Positions 8,445 to 16,784 are shown, numbered from the stretch's first letter. The stretch: 32,610 nt of DNA from Streptomyces oryzae (GCF_017676365.1 NZ_JADKMA010000071.1:1-32610); one strand, 5' to 3'. The notes: generated by a model from the sequence alone, not told the origin. Numbers and translations: made by a program.

Positions 8445-8968
8445 ACGGCGCGGAGGGCGCAGCCGGGCCGCTCGTCGTCGTGATGGGGGTGTCCGGGTCC
8501 GGCAAGAGCACCGTCGGCGAGTGGCTGGCCCAGGCGCTCGGCCTGCCGTTCGCCGACGCGGACGACTTCCACCCGGAACGCAACATCGAGAAGATGTCGG
8601 CCGGAATCCCGCTGGACGACGCCGACCGGGCCCCGTGGCTGGACGCGATGGCCGAGTGGCTGGTCCGGCATGCCGACGAAGGTGCCGTTCTGGTCTGCTC
8701 GGCGCTCAGGCACCGCTACCGCGACCGGCTGCGCCGGGCCTCTTCCCGGCTGTTCTTCGTGCATCTGGACGGCTCGTACGAGCTGATCGCCGCCCGGCTG
8801 GCCGGGCGCGAGGGCCACTTCATGCCGCCGAGCCTGCTGCGTTCGCAGTTCGAGGTGCTGGAGCCGCTCGGCCCGGACGAGCGCGGGGTCACCGTTTCCG
8901 TCGCCGGTGCACCGCACGAGACCCGCGCCGCGGTGCGGAGCGCGCTGGTGCGCGCGGGGGTGTGCTGA
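8441..8968 (+). CDS. gntK: Gluconokinase
   Basis: A 175-residue carbohydrate kinase of the GntK/AAA P-loop type that phosphorylates D-gluconate to 6-phosphogluconate and feeds the pentose phosphate pathway. The Walker A motif GVSGSGKST is at residues 16-24. The family motifs DADDFHPERNIEKMSAGIPLDD, CSALRHRYRD and GHFMPPSLLRSQFEVLE are all present (each written here in parts of the protein between residues 37 and 140). Length is normal for the family. The GTG start overlaps the DUF202 stop, and GGAGGG lies twelve bases upstream. No gluconate permease is next to it, so uptake must be encoded elsewhere. Confidence 0.93.
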   Translation: MNGAEGAAGPLVVVMGVSGSGKSTVGEWLAQALGLPFADADDFHPERNIEKMSAGIPLDDADRAPWLDAMAEWLVRHADEGAVLVCSALRHRYRDRLRRASSRLFFVHLDGSYELIAARLAGREGHFMPPSLLRSQFEVLEPLGPDERGVTVSVAGAPHETRAAVRSALVRAGVC

Positions 8969-9012
8969 GGGCTCCGCCGCCGGCCGGGAGCAGGGGAGCC
9001 CATCGGTCCGGG

Positions 9013-9162
9013 TCAGCCGAGCGCGACCGCGGTCAGGATCAGCACGCCGACCGTGAGAACGATGATCAGCGCAAGCCCTGAGGGGTTGCGGTGGTTGAGG
9101 ATGTAGCCGTTCCTGGACCGCTCGTCGCGTACGAACAGCGGCTCGTTGTCACCCGTGAGCAT
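9013..9162 (-). CDS. Small membrane protein, 49 residues
   Basis: This small gene starts MLTGDNEPLFVRDERSRNGY and ends in a single hydrophobic helix (LALIIVLTVGVLILTAVAL, about residues 30-48). It has an ATG start and a TGA stop, and codon third positions are G/C-rich as in neighbouring genes. From memory, very similar short proteins occur in other Streptomyces. The N-terminus is charged and probably cytosolic, with a C-terminal membrane anchor. The binding site is weak. It is convergent with the gluconokinase and divergent from the phosphotransferase operon. Confidence 0.7.
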   Translation of the reverse strand: MLTGDNEPLFVRDERSRNGYILNHRNPSGLALIIVLTVGVLILTAVALG

Positions 9163-9331
9163 GCCCCGAGGCTAGGGCGCGAAGGGCAGGCGTGTCATCG
9201 GACTTCGGGCGGAAAGCGGTGCATCACACACCGAGCCGCCCGCATACGGGTTAATTCGGACCCGCGGCGGGGGAGTCGGTCCCGAGCCCGAGACGGGCGG
9301 GGAAGTGCGGCGGGAGCAAGGGGTGGACGGG

Positions 9332-9351
9332 CATACCGACCAGTCGGCATG
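9332..9351. promoter_or_regulatory. Probable TetR operator, copy B
   Basis: CATACCGACCAGTCGGCATG is a 20-bp near-palindrome in which 16 of 20 positions (eight of ten pairs) are symmetric, with core CCGAC-CA-GTCGG. It lies 34 bases before the ATG of the phosphotransferase. It shares its first nine bases and its general layout with copy A at 834-853. A repressor bound here would block the promoter of the phosphotransferase-ACAD operon. Confidence 0.65.
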
Positions 9352-9385
9352 ATCGGGGCGAGGCGATGTCGAAGGAGCGCGCACG

Positions 9386-10408
9386 ATGAGCGAAGAGAAT
9401 CCGCCCGGGCTCGATCTGGCACGGCTGGCCGCGCATCTGGAGCGGGAGAGTCCGGGGCTGATACGGGGGCCGCTGAGCGCCGAGGTCGTACAGGGCGGCC
9501 GGTCGAACCTGACCTACCGGGTCACGGACGGCGCCGGGCGGTGGGTGGTACGGCGTCCGCCGCTCGGTCACGTACTGGCCACAGCGCACGACATGGCCCG
9601 CGAGCACCGCGTCATCAGCGCGCTGCGGGACACCGCGGTTCCGGTACCCGGCACCGTCCTGCTGTGCGAGGACCCGGAGGTGATCGGGGCGCCCTTCTAT
9701 GTGATGGAGCACGTCGACGGCACCCCGTACCGCACGGCCGCAGAGCTCGCCGGGCTCGGGCCCGAGCGCACCCGCGAGGTCGTTCTGGCGCTGCCCGAAA
9801 CGCTGGTGGCGCTGCACGCCGTCGATCCGCAGGAGGTGGGGCTGGGCGACTTCGGGCGGCCCGAAGGATTTCTGGAGCGGCAACTGCGGCGCTGGAGCAA
9901 GCAGTTGGAGGCGTCCCGCAGCCGGGAGCTGGCCGGTATCGACGTACTGTGCACCGCGCTCGGCGAGACGCTGCCCGACTCGCCGCGGCCCACCGTCGTG
10001 CACGGCGATTTCCGCCTGGACAACGTGCTGGTGGACGCCCAGGACGAGGTCGCAGCGGTGCTCGACTGGGAGATGTCCACCCTCGGCGACCCGCTGACCG
10101 ACCTCGGGCTGCTGGCGATGTACAGCGAGCGCCAGGAGGTGCCCGACTCGCCGGTCAGCACCACCAGCGGGGCGCCGGGCCACCCCTCAGCCGCCGAACT
10201 GATCGAGCGGTACGCCGAGCTGTCGGGCCGCGATGTGTCGCGGATCAACTGGTACACGGCGTTCGCCTACTTCAAGCTCGCCGTGATCCTGGAGGGCATC
10301 CACTACCGCTTCACCCTCGGGCAGACCGTCGGCGCGGGCTTCGACCGGATCGGCGAGCTGGTGCCGGTCTTCATCGACAACGGACTCACCACTCTGCGGA
10401 AGGGCTGA
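9386..10408 (+). CDS. Phosphotransferase of the ACAD10/11-associated APH type
   Basis: A 340-residue aminoglycoside-phosphotransferase-fold kinase. The catalytic loop HGDFRLDN is at residues 206-213 (catalytic D208) and the metal-binding DWE at 227-229. The N-terminal ATP-binding lobe contains QGGRSNLTYRV and VVRRPP. In animals this domain is fused to an acyl-CoA dehydrogenase in ACAD10/11; in Pseudomonas levulinate degradation LvaA is a free version that phosphorylates 4-hydroxyacyl-CoA. The partner dehydrogenase starts seven bases after this stop, which supports the same reaction here. It is not expected to be an antibiotic resistance enzyme. AAGGAG precedes the ATG, and operator copy B lies in the promoter region. 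Confidence 0.88.
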   Translation: MSEENPPGLDLARLAAHLERESPGLIRGPLSAEVVQGGRSNLTYRVTDGAGRWVVRRPPLGHVLATAHDMAREHRVISALRDTAVPVPGTVLLCEDPEVIGAPFYVMEHVDGTPYRTAAELAGLGPERTREVVLALPETLVALHAVDPQEVGLGDFGRPEGFLERQLRRWSKQLEASRSRELAGIDVLCTALGETLPDSPRPTVVHGDFRLDNVLVDAQDEVAAVLDWEMSTLGDPLTDLGLLAMYSERQEVPDSPVSTTSGAPGHPSAAELIERYAELSGRDVSRINWYTAFAYFKLAVILEGIHYRFTLGQTVGAGFDRIGELVPVFIDNGLTTLRKG

Positions 10409-10415
10409 GCAGCAC

Positions 10416-11633
10416 ATGGACTTCGCATACGACGCGCGTACCGAAGAGCTGCGCGAACGGCTGCTCGGCTTCATGGACGAGCACGTCCACCCGGCCGAGC
10501 CGGTGGCCGAGGAACAGCGCGCCGCGCAGGACTCACTCTGGGCCACCGTGCCGGTCCAGGAGGAACTGAAGGCCACGGCACGGAAGCTGGGGCTGTGGAA
10601 CCTCTTCTTGCCCGATACGGAGTACGGTGCCGGGCTCAGCAACCTCCAGTACGCGCCGCTGGCGGAGATCACCGGACGCAGCCCGCAGCTCGCGCCGACC
10701 GCGCTCAACTGCGCTGCCCCGGACACCGGGAACATGGAGCTGCTGGCCCAGTTCGGCTCCGCCGAGCAGAAGAAGCGGTGGCTGGAGCCGCTGCTCGCGG
10801 GTGAGATCCGCTCGGCCTTCGCGATGACCGAGCCGGAGGTCGCCTCCTCGGACGCCACCAACATCGCCACCCGCATCCGGCGGGAGGGCGACCAGTACGT
10901 CATCTCCGGCCGCAAGTGGTACATCTCCGGGGCCATGCACCCGGACTGCGAGATCTTCATCGTCATGGGCAAGACCGACCCGGACGGCGAGGACGTGCGG
11001 CGCCAGCAGTCCATGGTGCTCGTCCCGCGCGCCACCCCAGGCGTGGAGGTGCGCCGGGCGATGTCCGTCTACGGCTACGAGGACCACTACCACGGCGGCC
11101 ACGCGGAGGTGGTCTTCGACGACGTACGCGTCCCCGTCGCCAACCTGGTCGGCGAGGAGGGCGGCGGTTTCGCCATCGCGCAGGCCAGGCTCGGCCCCGG
11201 CCGTATCCACCACTGCATGCGGCTGATCGGGATGGCCGAACGTGCCATCGAGCTGATGTGCCGCCGGGCGCTGGACCGTACGGCCTTCGGCAAGCCGCTG
11301 GCCCGGCAGGGGGTGGTGCACGAGTGGATCGCCGACGCGCGGGTGCAGGTCGAGCAGTTGCGGCTGCTGGTGCTGAAGACGGCGTGGCTGATGGACACCG
11401 TCGGCAACCGGGGCGCGCACACCGAGATCCAGGCCATCAAGATCGCCACTCCGCGGGCGGTGGTCCGCATCATCGATGACGCGGTCCAGCTCCATGGCGC
11501 CGGTGGAGTCTCCCAGGACTTCCCCCTCGCCCACCTGTGGGCCTCCGCGCGGACGCTGCGCCTGGCCGACGGCCCTGACGAGGTCCACCAGCGCTCGCTG
11601 GCGCGCCGCGAATTGAGGCGGTACGGCGCGTAA
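10416..11633 (+). CDS. Acyl-CoA dehydrogenase, ACAD10/11-like
   Basis: A 405-residue FAD-dependent acyl-CoA dehydrogenase with the usual N-terminal helical, middle beta and C-terminal helical domains. The stretches ARLGPGRIHHCMRLIG and RLADGPDEVHQ match what I remember of the C-terminal half of ACAD11. The position of the medium-chain enzyme's catalytic glutamate (in YEGT) is occupied by D385 in ADGPDE, as in that subfamily. With the upstream kinase it may take a 4-phosphoacyl-CoA, remove phosphate and yield, after hydration, a 3-hydroxyacyl-CoA for beta-oxidation. The substrate is inferred from family knowledge. It is co-transcribed with the kinase and converges on the GH65 gene, with only 13 bases between the stops. 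Confidence 0.92.
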   Translation: MDFAYDARTEELRERLLGFMDEHVHPAEPVAEEQRAAQDSLWATVPVQEELKATARKLGLWNLFLPDTEYGAGLSNLQYAPLAEITGRSPQLAPTALNCAAPDTGNMELLAQFGSAEQKKRWLEPLLAGEIRSAFAMTEPEVASSDATNIATRIRREGDQYVISGRKWYISGAMHPDCEIFIVMGKTDPDGEDVRRQQSMVLVPRATPGVEVRRAMSVYGYEDHYHGGHAEVVFDDVRVPVANLVGEEGGGFAIAQARLGPGRIHHCMRLIGMAERAIELMCRRALDRTAFGKPLARQGVVHEWIADARVQVEQLRLLVLKTAWLMDTVGNRGAHTEIQAIKIATPRAVVRIIDDAVQLHGAGGVSQDFPLAHLWASARTLRLADGPDEVHQRSLARRELRRYGA

Positions 11634-11646
11634 AGGCACTCCGTCC

Positions 11647-14016
11647 TTACTCCGGTGCCGCCAGGCCCCCATGGCGGCGGGTCGGGGTGCGGCCCTGTGG
11701 GGGCGCGGGCTCGGGGCGGGGCGGCGGACGCCGCATCTGGTGACTGCGGGGCGCCCCGCACGAGAGGGTGAAAAGCATCCCGCAGTGGCACAGCTCCAGG
11801 GGCTCCCCCTCCAGCAGGGTGTAGGTGGCCGTCGTCCCGGCGAGGGCCACCCGCAGCCGCCGCCCCCGCACCTGCACCGTGAAGGCCAGCCCGCTCAGCT
11901 GTTCGGGCAGCAGCGGCGAGAAGTCCAGCGTGCCGCGCCGCAGCCGCATCCCGCCGAACCCGGCGACCAGCGCGATCCAGGCGCCGGCCAGCGAGGCGAT
12001 GTGCAGCCCGTCGCGGGTGTTGCTCTCCAGGTCCTCCAGGTCCATCAGCGCGGCCTCGCCCACATAGTCGTAGGCGAGGCGCAGATGACCGACCTCGGCG
12101 GCCATCACGGCCTGACAGCACGCGGAGAGCGACGAGTCGCGGACCGTCAGCTGCTCGTAGTAGTCGAAGCTGCGGGCCTTCTGCTCGGCGTCGAACGCGT
12201 CACCGCGCTTGTAGAGGGCCAGCACCAGGTCGGCCTGTTTGATGACCTGCTTGCGGTACAGATCGAAGTAAGGGAAGTGCAGCATCAGCGGGTACTGGTC
12301 GGTCCCCGTCGAGGCGAAGTCCCACCTCTGGTGGCCGGTGAAGCCGGCCGACTGCTCGTGGACTCCCAGCGCCTCGTTGAACGGTATGGCCACCGCGTCA
12401 GCCGCGTCCCGCCAGGCGGCTGCCTCTTCGTCGTCCACGCCGAGTGCGGCCGCCTCCTCGGTGTGCCGCTCCGCGACATCGGCGGCGGCGCGCAGGTTCT
12501 GCTGCGCCATCAGGTTGGTGTAGAGGTTGTCGTCCGCGACGGCGCTGTACTCGTCGGGCCCGGTGACGCCGTCGAAGTGGAAGGCGCCGTGGTGGTCGTG
12601 GTGGCCCAGCGAGTGCCACAGCCGGGCGGTCTCGACCAGGATTTCCACCGCCGTCTCCCGCTCGAACTCCACGTCGCCGGTGGCGTCGACGTACCGGACG
12701 ACCGCGTCCGCGATGTCAGCGTTCACATGGAACGCCGCCGTACCGGCCGGCCAGTACGCGGAACACTCCGAACCGTCGATCGTCCGCCAGGGGAAGGTGG
12801 CGCCCCGCAGTCCGAGCTGGCGGGCCCGCTCGCGTGCGGCGGGCAGCGTCTCCTGGCGCCAGCGCAGCGCTTCGGCCACGGAGTCCGGAGAGGTGTAGGT
12901 GAGCACCGGCAGCACGAACTGCTCGCTGTCCCAGAAGGAGTGGCCGTCATAGCCGGAACCGGTCAGCCCCTTGGAGGGGATGGCGCGCTTCTCGGCGCGC
13001 GCTCCCGCCTGCAGGACGTGGAAGAGCGCGAAGCGCACCGCCTGCTGGATCTCCGCGTCGCCGTCCACCTCCACATCGGCGCGGGCCCAGAAGCCGTCCA
13101 GGTACTCCCGCTGCTGCTCGACCAGCCCCTGCCACCCCTTGGTGCGGGCACCGGCCAGTGCGGCGTCGACCTGGTCGCGCACGGCGGGCAGCGAGCGGGC
13201 CCCGGACCAGCCGTAGGCGACCAGCTTCTCCACCCGCAGCGGTTCGCCGGGCGCCAGTTCGGAGGTGACGGTGAGCCGTGCGACGTTGTCCCCGCTCTCG
13301 CCGGCGGTGCGGGTCGAGGCCGGGCCGTGCACGGCGTGGTCGGCAGCGGCACCGACCCGCAGCCCGCTGCGCTCGGTGCAGTGCACCAGCCGCAGCCGCA
13401 TGTCGTCGGCGAAGTGCTCCTCCGGCAGCAGCACGTCCTCCAGCGCGGCGGCCACCCGCGGGTCCCCGCCGCTCTTCTGCGGCAGCTGCTCGTTGGCGAC
13501 CAGCTCCGACTGGACGACGACCCGGACGTTCGAGTCCAGCGGCTCGACCTCGTAGGCGACGGCGGCGATGGCGCGCTGGCTGAAGGAGACCAGCCGGGTC
13601 GAGGTCACCCGTACGGTGCAGCCGGCCGGGGAGCTCCACTCGCAGACCCGGCGCAGCAGGCCGGTCCGCAGATCCAGCACGCGCTCGTGGAAGCGCAGCT
13701 TGCCGTAGCGCACGTCGAAGGGCTCGTCGTCCACCAGCAGCCGCATGATCTTGCCGTTGGTGACGTTGATGACGGTCTGCCCCGACTCGGGGTAGCCGTA
13801 GCCCGCCTCCGCGTACGGCAGCGGGTGCAGCTCGTGCACCCCGTTGAGGTAGGTGCCGGGCAGCCCGTGCGGCTCGCCCTCGTCCAGGTTGCCGCGCCAG
13901 CCGATGTGCCCGTTGGAGAGGGCGAAGACGGACTCGCTCTGCGGGAGGACGTCCAGGTGCAGCTCGGTCTCCCGCAGGGACCAGGGCTGTACGGCGTAGC
14001 AGGAGTGGCTGATCAC
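11647..14016 (-). CDS. GH65 disaccharide phosphorylase/hydrolase
   Basis: A 789-residue glycoside hydrolase family 65 protein of the maltose/trehalose/kojibiose phosphorylase group. It has an N-terminal beta-sandwich, a central (alpha/alpha)6 barrel and a C-terminal beta domain. The catalytic acid is E489 in TGPDEY. RDSSLSACCQAV and DGLHIASLAGAW belong to the phosphate-side pocket of phosphorylases. The GTG start overlaps the stop of the HAD enzyme (GTGA), so the frame that continues upstream is not used. Phosphorolysis of an alpha-linked disaccharide would release beta-glucose-1-phosphate, which the coupled HAD enzyme could convert to glucose-6-phosphate. The last 35 or so residues are Pro/Arg-rich and lie beyond the family's usual end. 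The exact disaccharide cannot be read. Confidence 0.9.
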   Translation of the reverse strand: MISHSCYAVQPWSLRETELHLDVLPQSESVFALSNGHIGWRGNLDEGEPHGLPGTYLNGVHELHPLPYAEAGYGYPESGQTVINVTNGKIMRLLVDDEPFDVRYGKLRFHERVLDLRTGLLRRVCEWSSPAGCTVRVTSTRLVSFSQRAIAAVAYEVEPLDSNVRVVVQSELVANEQLPQKSGGDPRVAAALEDVLLPEEHFADDMRLRLVHCTERSGLRVGAAADHAVHGPASTRTAGESGDNVARLTVTSELAPGEPLRVEKLVAYGWSGARSLPAVRDQVDAALAGARTKGWQGLVEQQREYLDGFWARADVEVDGDAEIQQAVRFALFHVLQAGARAEKRAIPSKGLTGSGYDGHSFWDSEQFVLPVLTYTSPDSVAEALRWRQETLPAARERARQLGLRGATFPWRTIDGSECSAYWPAGTAAFHVNADIADAVVRYVDATGDVEFERETAVEILVETARLWHSLGHHDHHGAFHFDGVTGPDEYSAVADDNLYTNLMAQQNLRAAADVAERHTEEAAALGVDDEEAAAWRDAADAVAIPFNEALGVHEQSAGFTGHQRWDFASTGTDQYPLMLHFPYFDLYRKQVIKQADLVLALYKRGDAFDAEQKARSFDYYEQLTVRDSSLSACCQAVMAAEVGHLRLAYDYVGEAALMDLEDLESNTRDGLHIASLAGAWIALVAGFGGMRLRRGTLDFSPLLPEQLSGLAFTVQVRGRRLRVALAGTTATYTLLEGEPLELCHCGMLFTLSCGAPRSHQMRRPPPRPEPAPPQGRTPTRRHGGLAAPE

Positions 14017-14807
14017 GTGCGCTGTCCCTTCCCCGGCGTGGGCGTCGGCCCCGGCGTGTGCGCCAGGCCGCGCTGTCCCAGCAGCTGTTGCAGGTCCTGG
14101 ACCACGGTGTCGGCGCCGTGTGCCCGCAGCGCGTCGGCCTGCCCGGTCCTGTCGACCCCCACGACGTACCCGAAGTGCCCGGCGCGGCCGGCGTCCATCC
14201 CGGCCAGCGCGTCCTCGAAGACCGCGGACTCGGCCGCCGGTACGTCCAGCTCCCTGGCGGCGGCGAGGAAGGTGTCCGGGCGCGGCTTGCCGGGCAGCCG
14301 GTGCTCCTTGGCCACGATGCCGTCGATCCGTACGTCGAACCGGTCCTCGATGCCGACCGAGGCGAGGATGTCGCGGCAGTTCGCGCTGGAGGAGACCACC
14401 GCCGTCCGCAGCCCCGCATCCCGTACCGCGTCCAGATAGCGCAGCGAGCCCTCGTACGCCTCGACGCCCTCGTTGCGGATCTTCTCCAGCAGCAGCTCGT
14501 TCTTGCGGTTGCCAAGTCCGTGCACGGTCTCGCGGCCGGGCGGGTCGTCGTCTGCGCCCTCCTGGAGCCGGATGCCGCGGGAGGCGAGGAAGGTGCGCAC
14601 GCCGTCGGCGCGTGGGCGCCCGTCCACGTACGTCTCGTACTCCGCCACCGGGTCGAAGGGGCGGAAGCCGGGCCCCTCGCGGTCCCGCAGATAGGCGTCG
14701 AACATCTCCTTCCAGGCAGCGGCGTGCACGACGGCTGTCCTGGTGAGGACACCGTCGAGATCGAACAAGCATGCGCGGATGCTGTTCGGCAGACCGAGGT
14801 TCGTCAT
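14013..14807 (-). CDS. pgmB: Beta-phosphoglucomutase-like HAD hydrolase
   Basis: A 264-residue HAD-superfamily enzyme. Motif I is FDLDGVLT with nucleophile D16 and acid/base D18. Motif II lies in AVVSSSANC, the lysine is in GKPRPDTF, and motif III is the acidic pair in VFEDALAGMDAGR. Members of this branch act as beta-phosphoglucomutases, and the direct coupling to a GH65 phosphorylase supports that role; trehalose-phosphatase-like activity is an alternative. The start at 14807 is used because the conserved core begins right after it and GGGGGA lies upstream; an in-frame ATG at 14840 would add 11 residues. An 89-base gap separates it from the histidine kinase upstream on the same strand. Confidence 0.87.
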   Translation of the reverse strand: MTNLGLPNSIRACLFDLDGVLTRTAVVHAAAWKEMFDAYLRDREGPGFRPFDPVAEYETYVDGRPRADGVRTFLASRGIRLQEGADDDPPGRETVHGLGNRKNELLLEKIRNEGVEAYEGSLRYLDAVRDAGLRTAVVSSSANCRDILASVGIEDRFDVRIDGIVAKEHRLPGKPRPDTFLAAARELDVPAAESAVFEDALAGMDAGRAGHFGYVVGVDRTGQADALRAHGADTVVQDLQQLLGQRGLAHTPGPTPTPGKGQRT

Positions 14808-14896
14808 GCGTGCCGGGTCCCCCGACCACGCGGCCGACATGCCTGCCCACCCGCTTTGCCGCCCGGCTGGACGCGTGCCCGGCCCTTCGGGGTGCC

Positions 14897-16711
14897 CTAA
14901 CCTCCGGACCGGTCACCGTCATGGGGGAGTGGGACCTCCCACACCAGGCAGGTGCCGGACGACGGGCCGGGCGTCACCGTCAGCGTGCCGCCCAGCAGCT
15001 CGGCCCGTGACCGCATGTTGGCGAGCCCTCCAGCGTGGCGCAGGTCGCCACGCTGCTCCGCGTCGCCGAGCCCCACCCCGTCGTCCACGACGGTCAGCGA
15101 CATCGTCGCGCCGACCTGGAGGGCCACATCCACCCGGCGGGCCCGCGCGTGCCGCACGATGTTGCTCAGCGCCTCGGCCAGCACCGCGCTCGCCTGCTCG
15201 GCGGTCTCGGCGGGCACATTGGTGTCGACGGGCCCCTCCATCCGCAGGGAGGGCAGGAAACCGAGCCGCTCGGCGGCGTCGCTGACCGCCTTCGCCATCG
15301 TCCTGCGCAGACTCGTACCGGCCTCCGCCGACCCCTCACCCGAGGTACGCAGCGCGAAGATGGTGGACCGGATGATCTTGATGGTCTCGTCCAGGTCGTC
15401 AACGGCCCGGTTCACCCGCTCCGCCGCCTCCGGCCGGTCGATGAGCCGCCCGGCGCTCTGCAGCGTCATCCCGGTGGCGAACAGCCGCTGGATGGCCAGA
15501 TCGTGCAGATCGCGGGCGATGCGGTCGCGGTCGTGCAGCAGCGCCAGCTGTTCGGACTCGGAGCGGTGCTGCGCCATCTCCAGCGCGAGCGCCGCCTGCG
15601 CCGCGAAGTCCTTGAGCAGCTCCACCTCCGTCTCGTCGTACGGCGGCCGCCCCTTGAGCCGGCTCAGCCGCAGCGCGCCCGGCGCGTCCTGCTGCGCCAG
15701 CAGCGGTACGGCCACGACGGGGCCGTGCTCGGCCTCCCCTTCCGGAAACGCGTGGGTACGCGGATCGCTGCCGATGTCGGCCGTCACCGCCGACTCCCCG
15801 GTGCGGGCCGCGAGCCCGGAGAGGGTGTCGTGGTAGGGCACGATCACCCCGGTCTGTTCCTTGGCCAGATCGCCGACCGCCACCACGACCCGCAGCGCGT
15901 CCGCGCCGCCCTCGGTGTCCGGCAGCAGCACGCACGAGGTGTCGGACTGCGCCACCTCCAGGGCGCGCTGTGCGATCAGCCGCAGCACCTCGTTCGAGGT
16001 CGCGCCGCTCAGCAGCAGCCGGGTGATCTCGCCCAGCGCCTCCAGCCACTGTTCGCGGCGCCGGCTCTCCGCGTACAGCCGCGCGTTGTCGACGGCGACC
16101 CCGGCCGCGACGGCCAGCGTGGTGACGACCGCCTCGTCGTCCGCGTCGAAGTCCGCGCCGCCGCGCTTCTGCGTCAGATAGAGGTTGCCGAAGACCTCGT
16201 CGCGCACCCGTACGGGTACGCCAAGGAACGTACGCATCGGGGGGTGATGTGCGGGGAAGCCCTGGCTGGCCGGATGGGCGGTCAGGTCGCTGAGCCGTAA
16301 CGGCCGCGGGTCGCGGATCAGTTCGCCGAGCACGCCGTGGCCCGAGGGCAGCGGGCCGATGCGTGCGGCCTCCTCCGGGGCGACGCCGACGGGCAGGAAG
16401 GTCGCCAGCCGCTGCCCGTCGCCGATGACGCCCAGCGCACCGTACTTGGCGTCGGTCAGCGCCAGCGCCGCCTCCACGATGCGGCGCAGCACCTGGGACA
16501 GATCCAGCTCCCGCCCGACACTGAGCACGGCCTCCAGCAGGCTGTGCATCCGGTCCTGGGTGAGGCGCGCGGCGTCCAGCCGCGTCTGGAGCTCGTCCAG
16601 CAGCTCGTCCAGCCGGAAGTGGGGCAGCTCGTCGCGGTGCTCCCCCCGGCTGACCGACCGGTCCTCGCCCCGGTCGGGACGGTGCTGCCCCGCTCCGGCA
16701 GCCTCCGACAT
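14897..16711 (-). CDS. GAF-domain sensor histidine kinase (DevS/OsdK-like)
   Basis: A 604-residue soluble sensor kinase. The order is a short helical N-terminus, GAF domain 1 (about 55-205), GAF domain 2 (about 225-375), HisKA_3 with phospho-acceptor H403 in ARDLHDLAIQRLF, and an HATPase_c domain ending in a GLANMRSRAELLGG motif. It has no membrane segment. This layout is that of DevS/DosS of Mycobacterium and OsdK of Streptomyces, which sense oxygen, redox state or NO through a GAF haem. Whether this one binds haem is not clear from the sequence. The ATG at 16711 has GGAGGTGCGC directly upstream. It is divergent from its likely response regulator. Confidence 0.92.
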   Translation of the reverse strand: MSEAAGAGQHRPDRGEDRSVSRGEHRDELPHFRLDELLDELQTRLDAARLTQDRMHSLLEAVLSVGRELDLSQVLRRIVEAALALTDAKYGALGVIGDGQRLATFLPVGVAPEEAARIGPLPSGHGVLGELIRDPRPLRLSDLTAHPASQGFPAHHPPMRTFLGVPVRVRDEVFGNLYLTQKRGGADFDADDEAVVTTLAVAAGVAVDNARLYAESRRREQWLEALGEITRLLLSGATSNEVLRLIAQRALEVAQSDTSCVLLPDTEGGADALRVVVAVGDLAKEQTGVIVPYHDTLSGLAARTGESAVTADIGSDPRTHAFPEGEAEHGPVVAVPLLAQQDAPGALRLSRLKGRPPYDETEVELLKDFAAQAALALEMAQHRSESEQLALLHDRDRIARDLHDLAIQRLFATGMTLQSAGRLIDRPEAAERVNRAVDDLDETIKIIRSTIFALRTSGEGSAEAGTSLRRTMAKAVSDAAERLGFLPSLRMEGPVDTNVPAETAEQASAVLAEALSNIVRHARARRVDVALQVGATMSLTVVDDGVGLGDAEQRGDLRHAGGLANMRSRAELLGGTLTVTPGPSSGTCLVWEVPLPHDGDRSGG

Positions 16712-16771
16712 GCGCACCTCCGTACGCCGTACGACACGGGACCCCGCACGGCCCCGGAACCGGCAGTGTAC

Positions 16772-16784
16772 GGCCGAACGGACC
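16772..16784. promoter_or_regulatory. Possible DevR/OsdR-type box, copy 1
   Basis: GGCCGAACGGACC is centred on the CCGAACGG core and is close to a palindrome. A second copy lies 97 bases downstream. Both sit in the promoter region between the kinase and regulator genes, which points to autoregulation. I recall the OsdR/DevR motif as GGGCCGA-CGGCCC-like, so the match is from memory. Confidence 0.45.

Noticed and set aside
9386..10408. Aminoglycoside resistance gene
   Set aside because: The fold is shared, but the ACAD neighbour and overall sequence fit the acyl-CoA-linked kinase group.
11671..14439. A 922-codon open frame on the plus strand opposite GH65 and the HAD gene
   Set aside because: It is antisense to two well-supported enzymes, has no family motif, and is explained by the lack of stop codons in GC-rich DNA.
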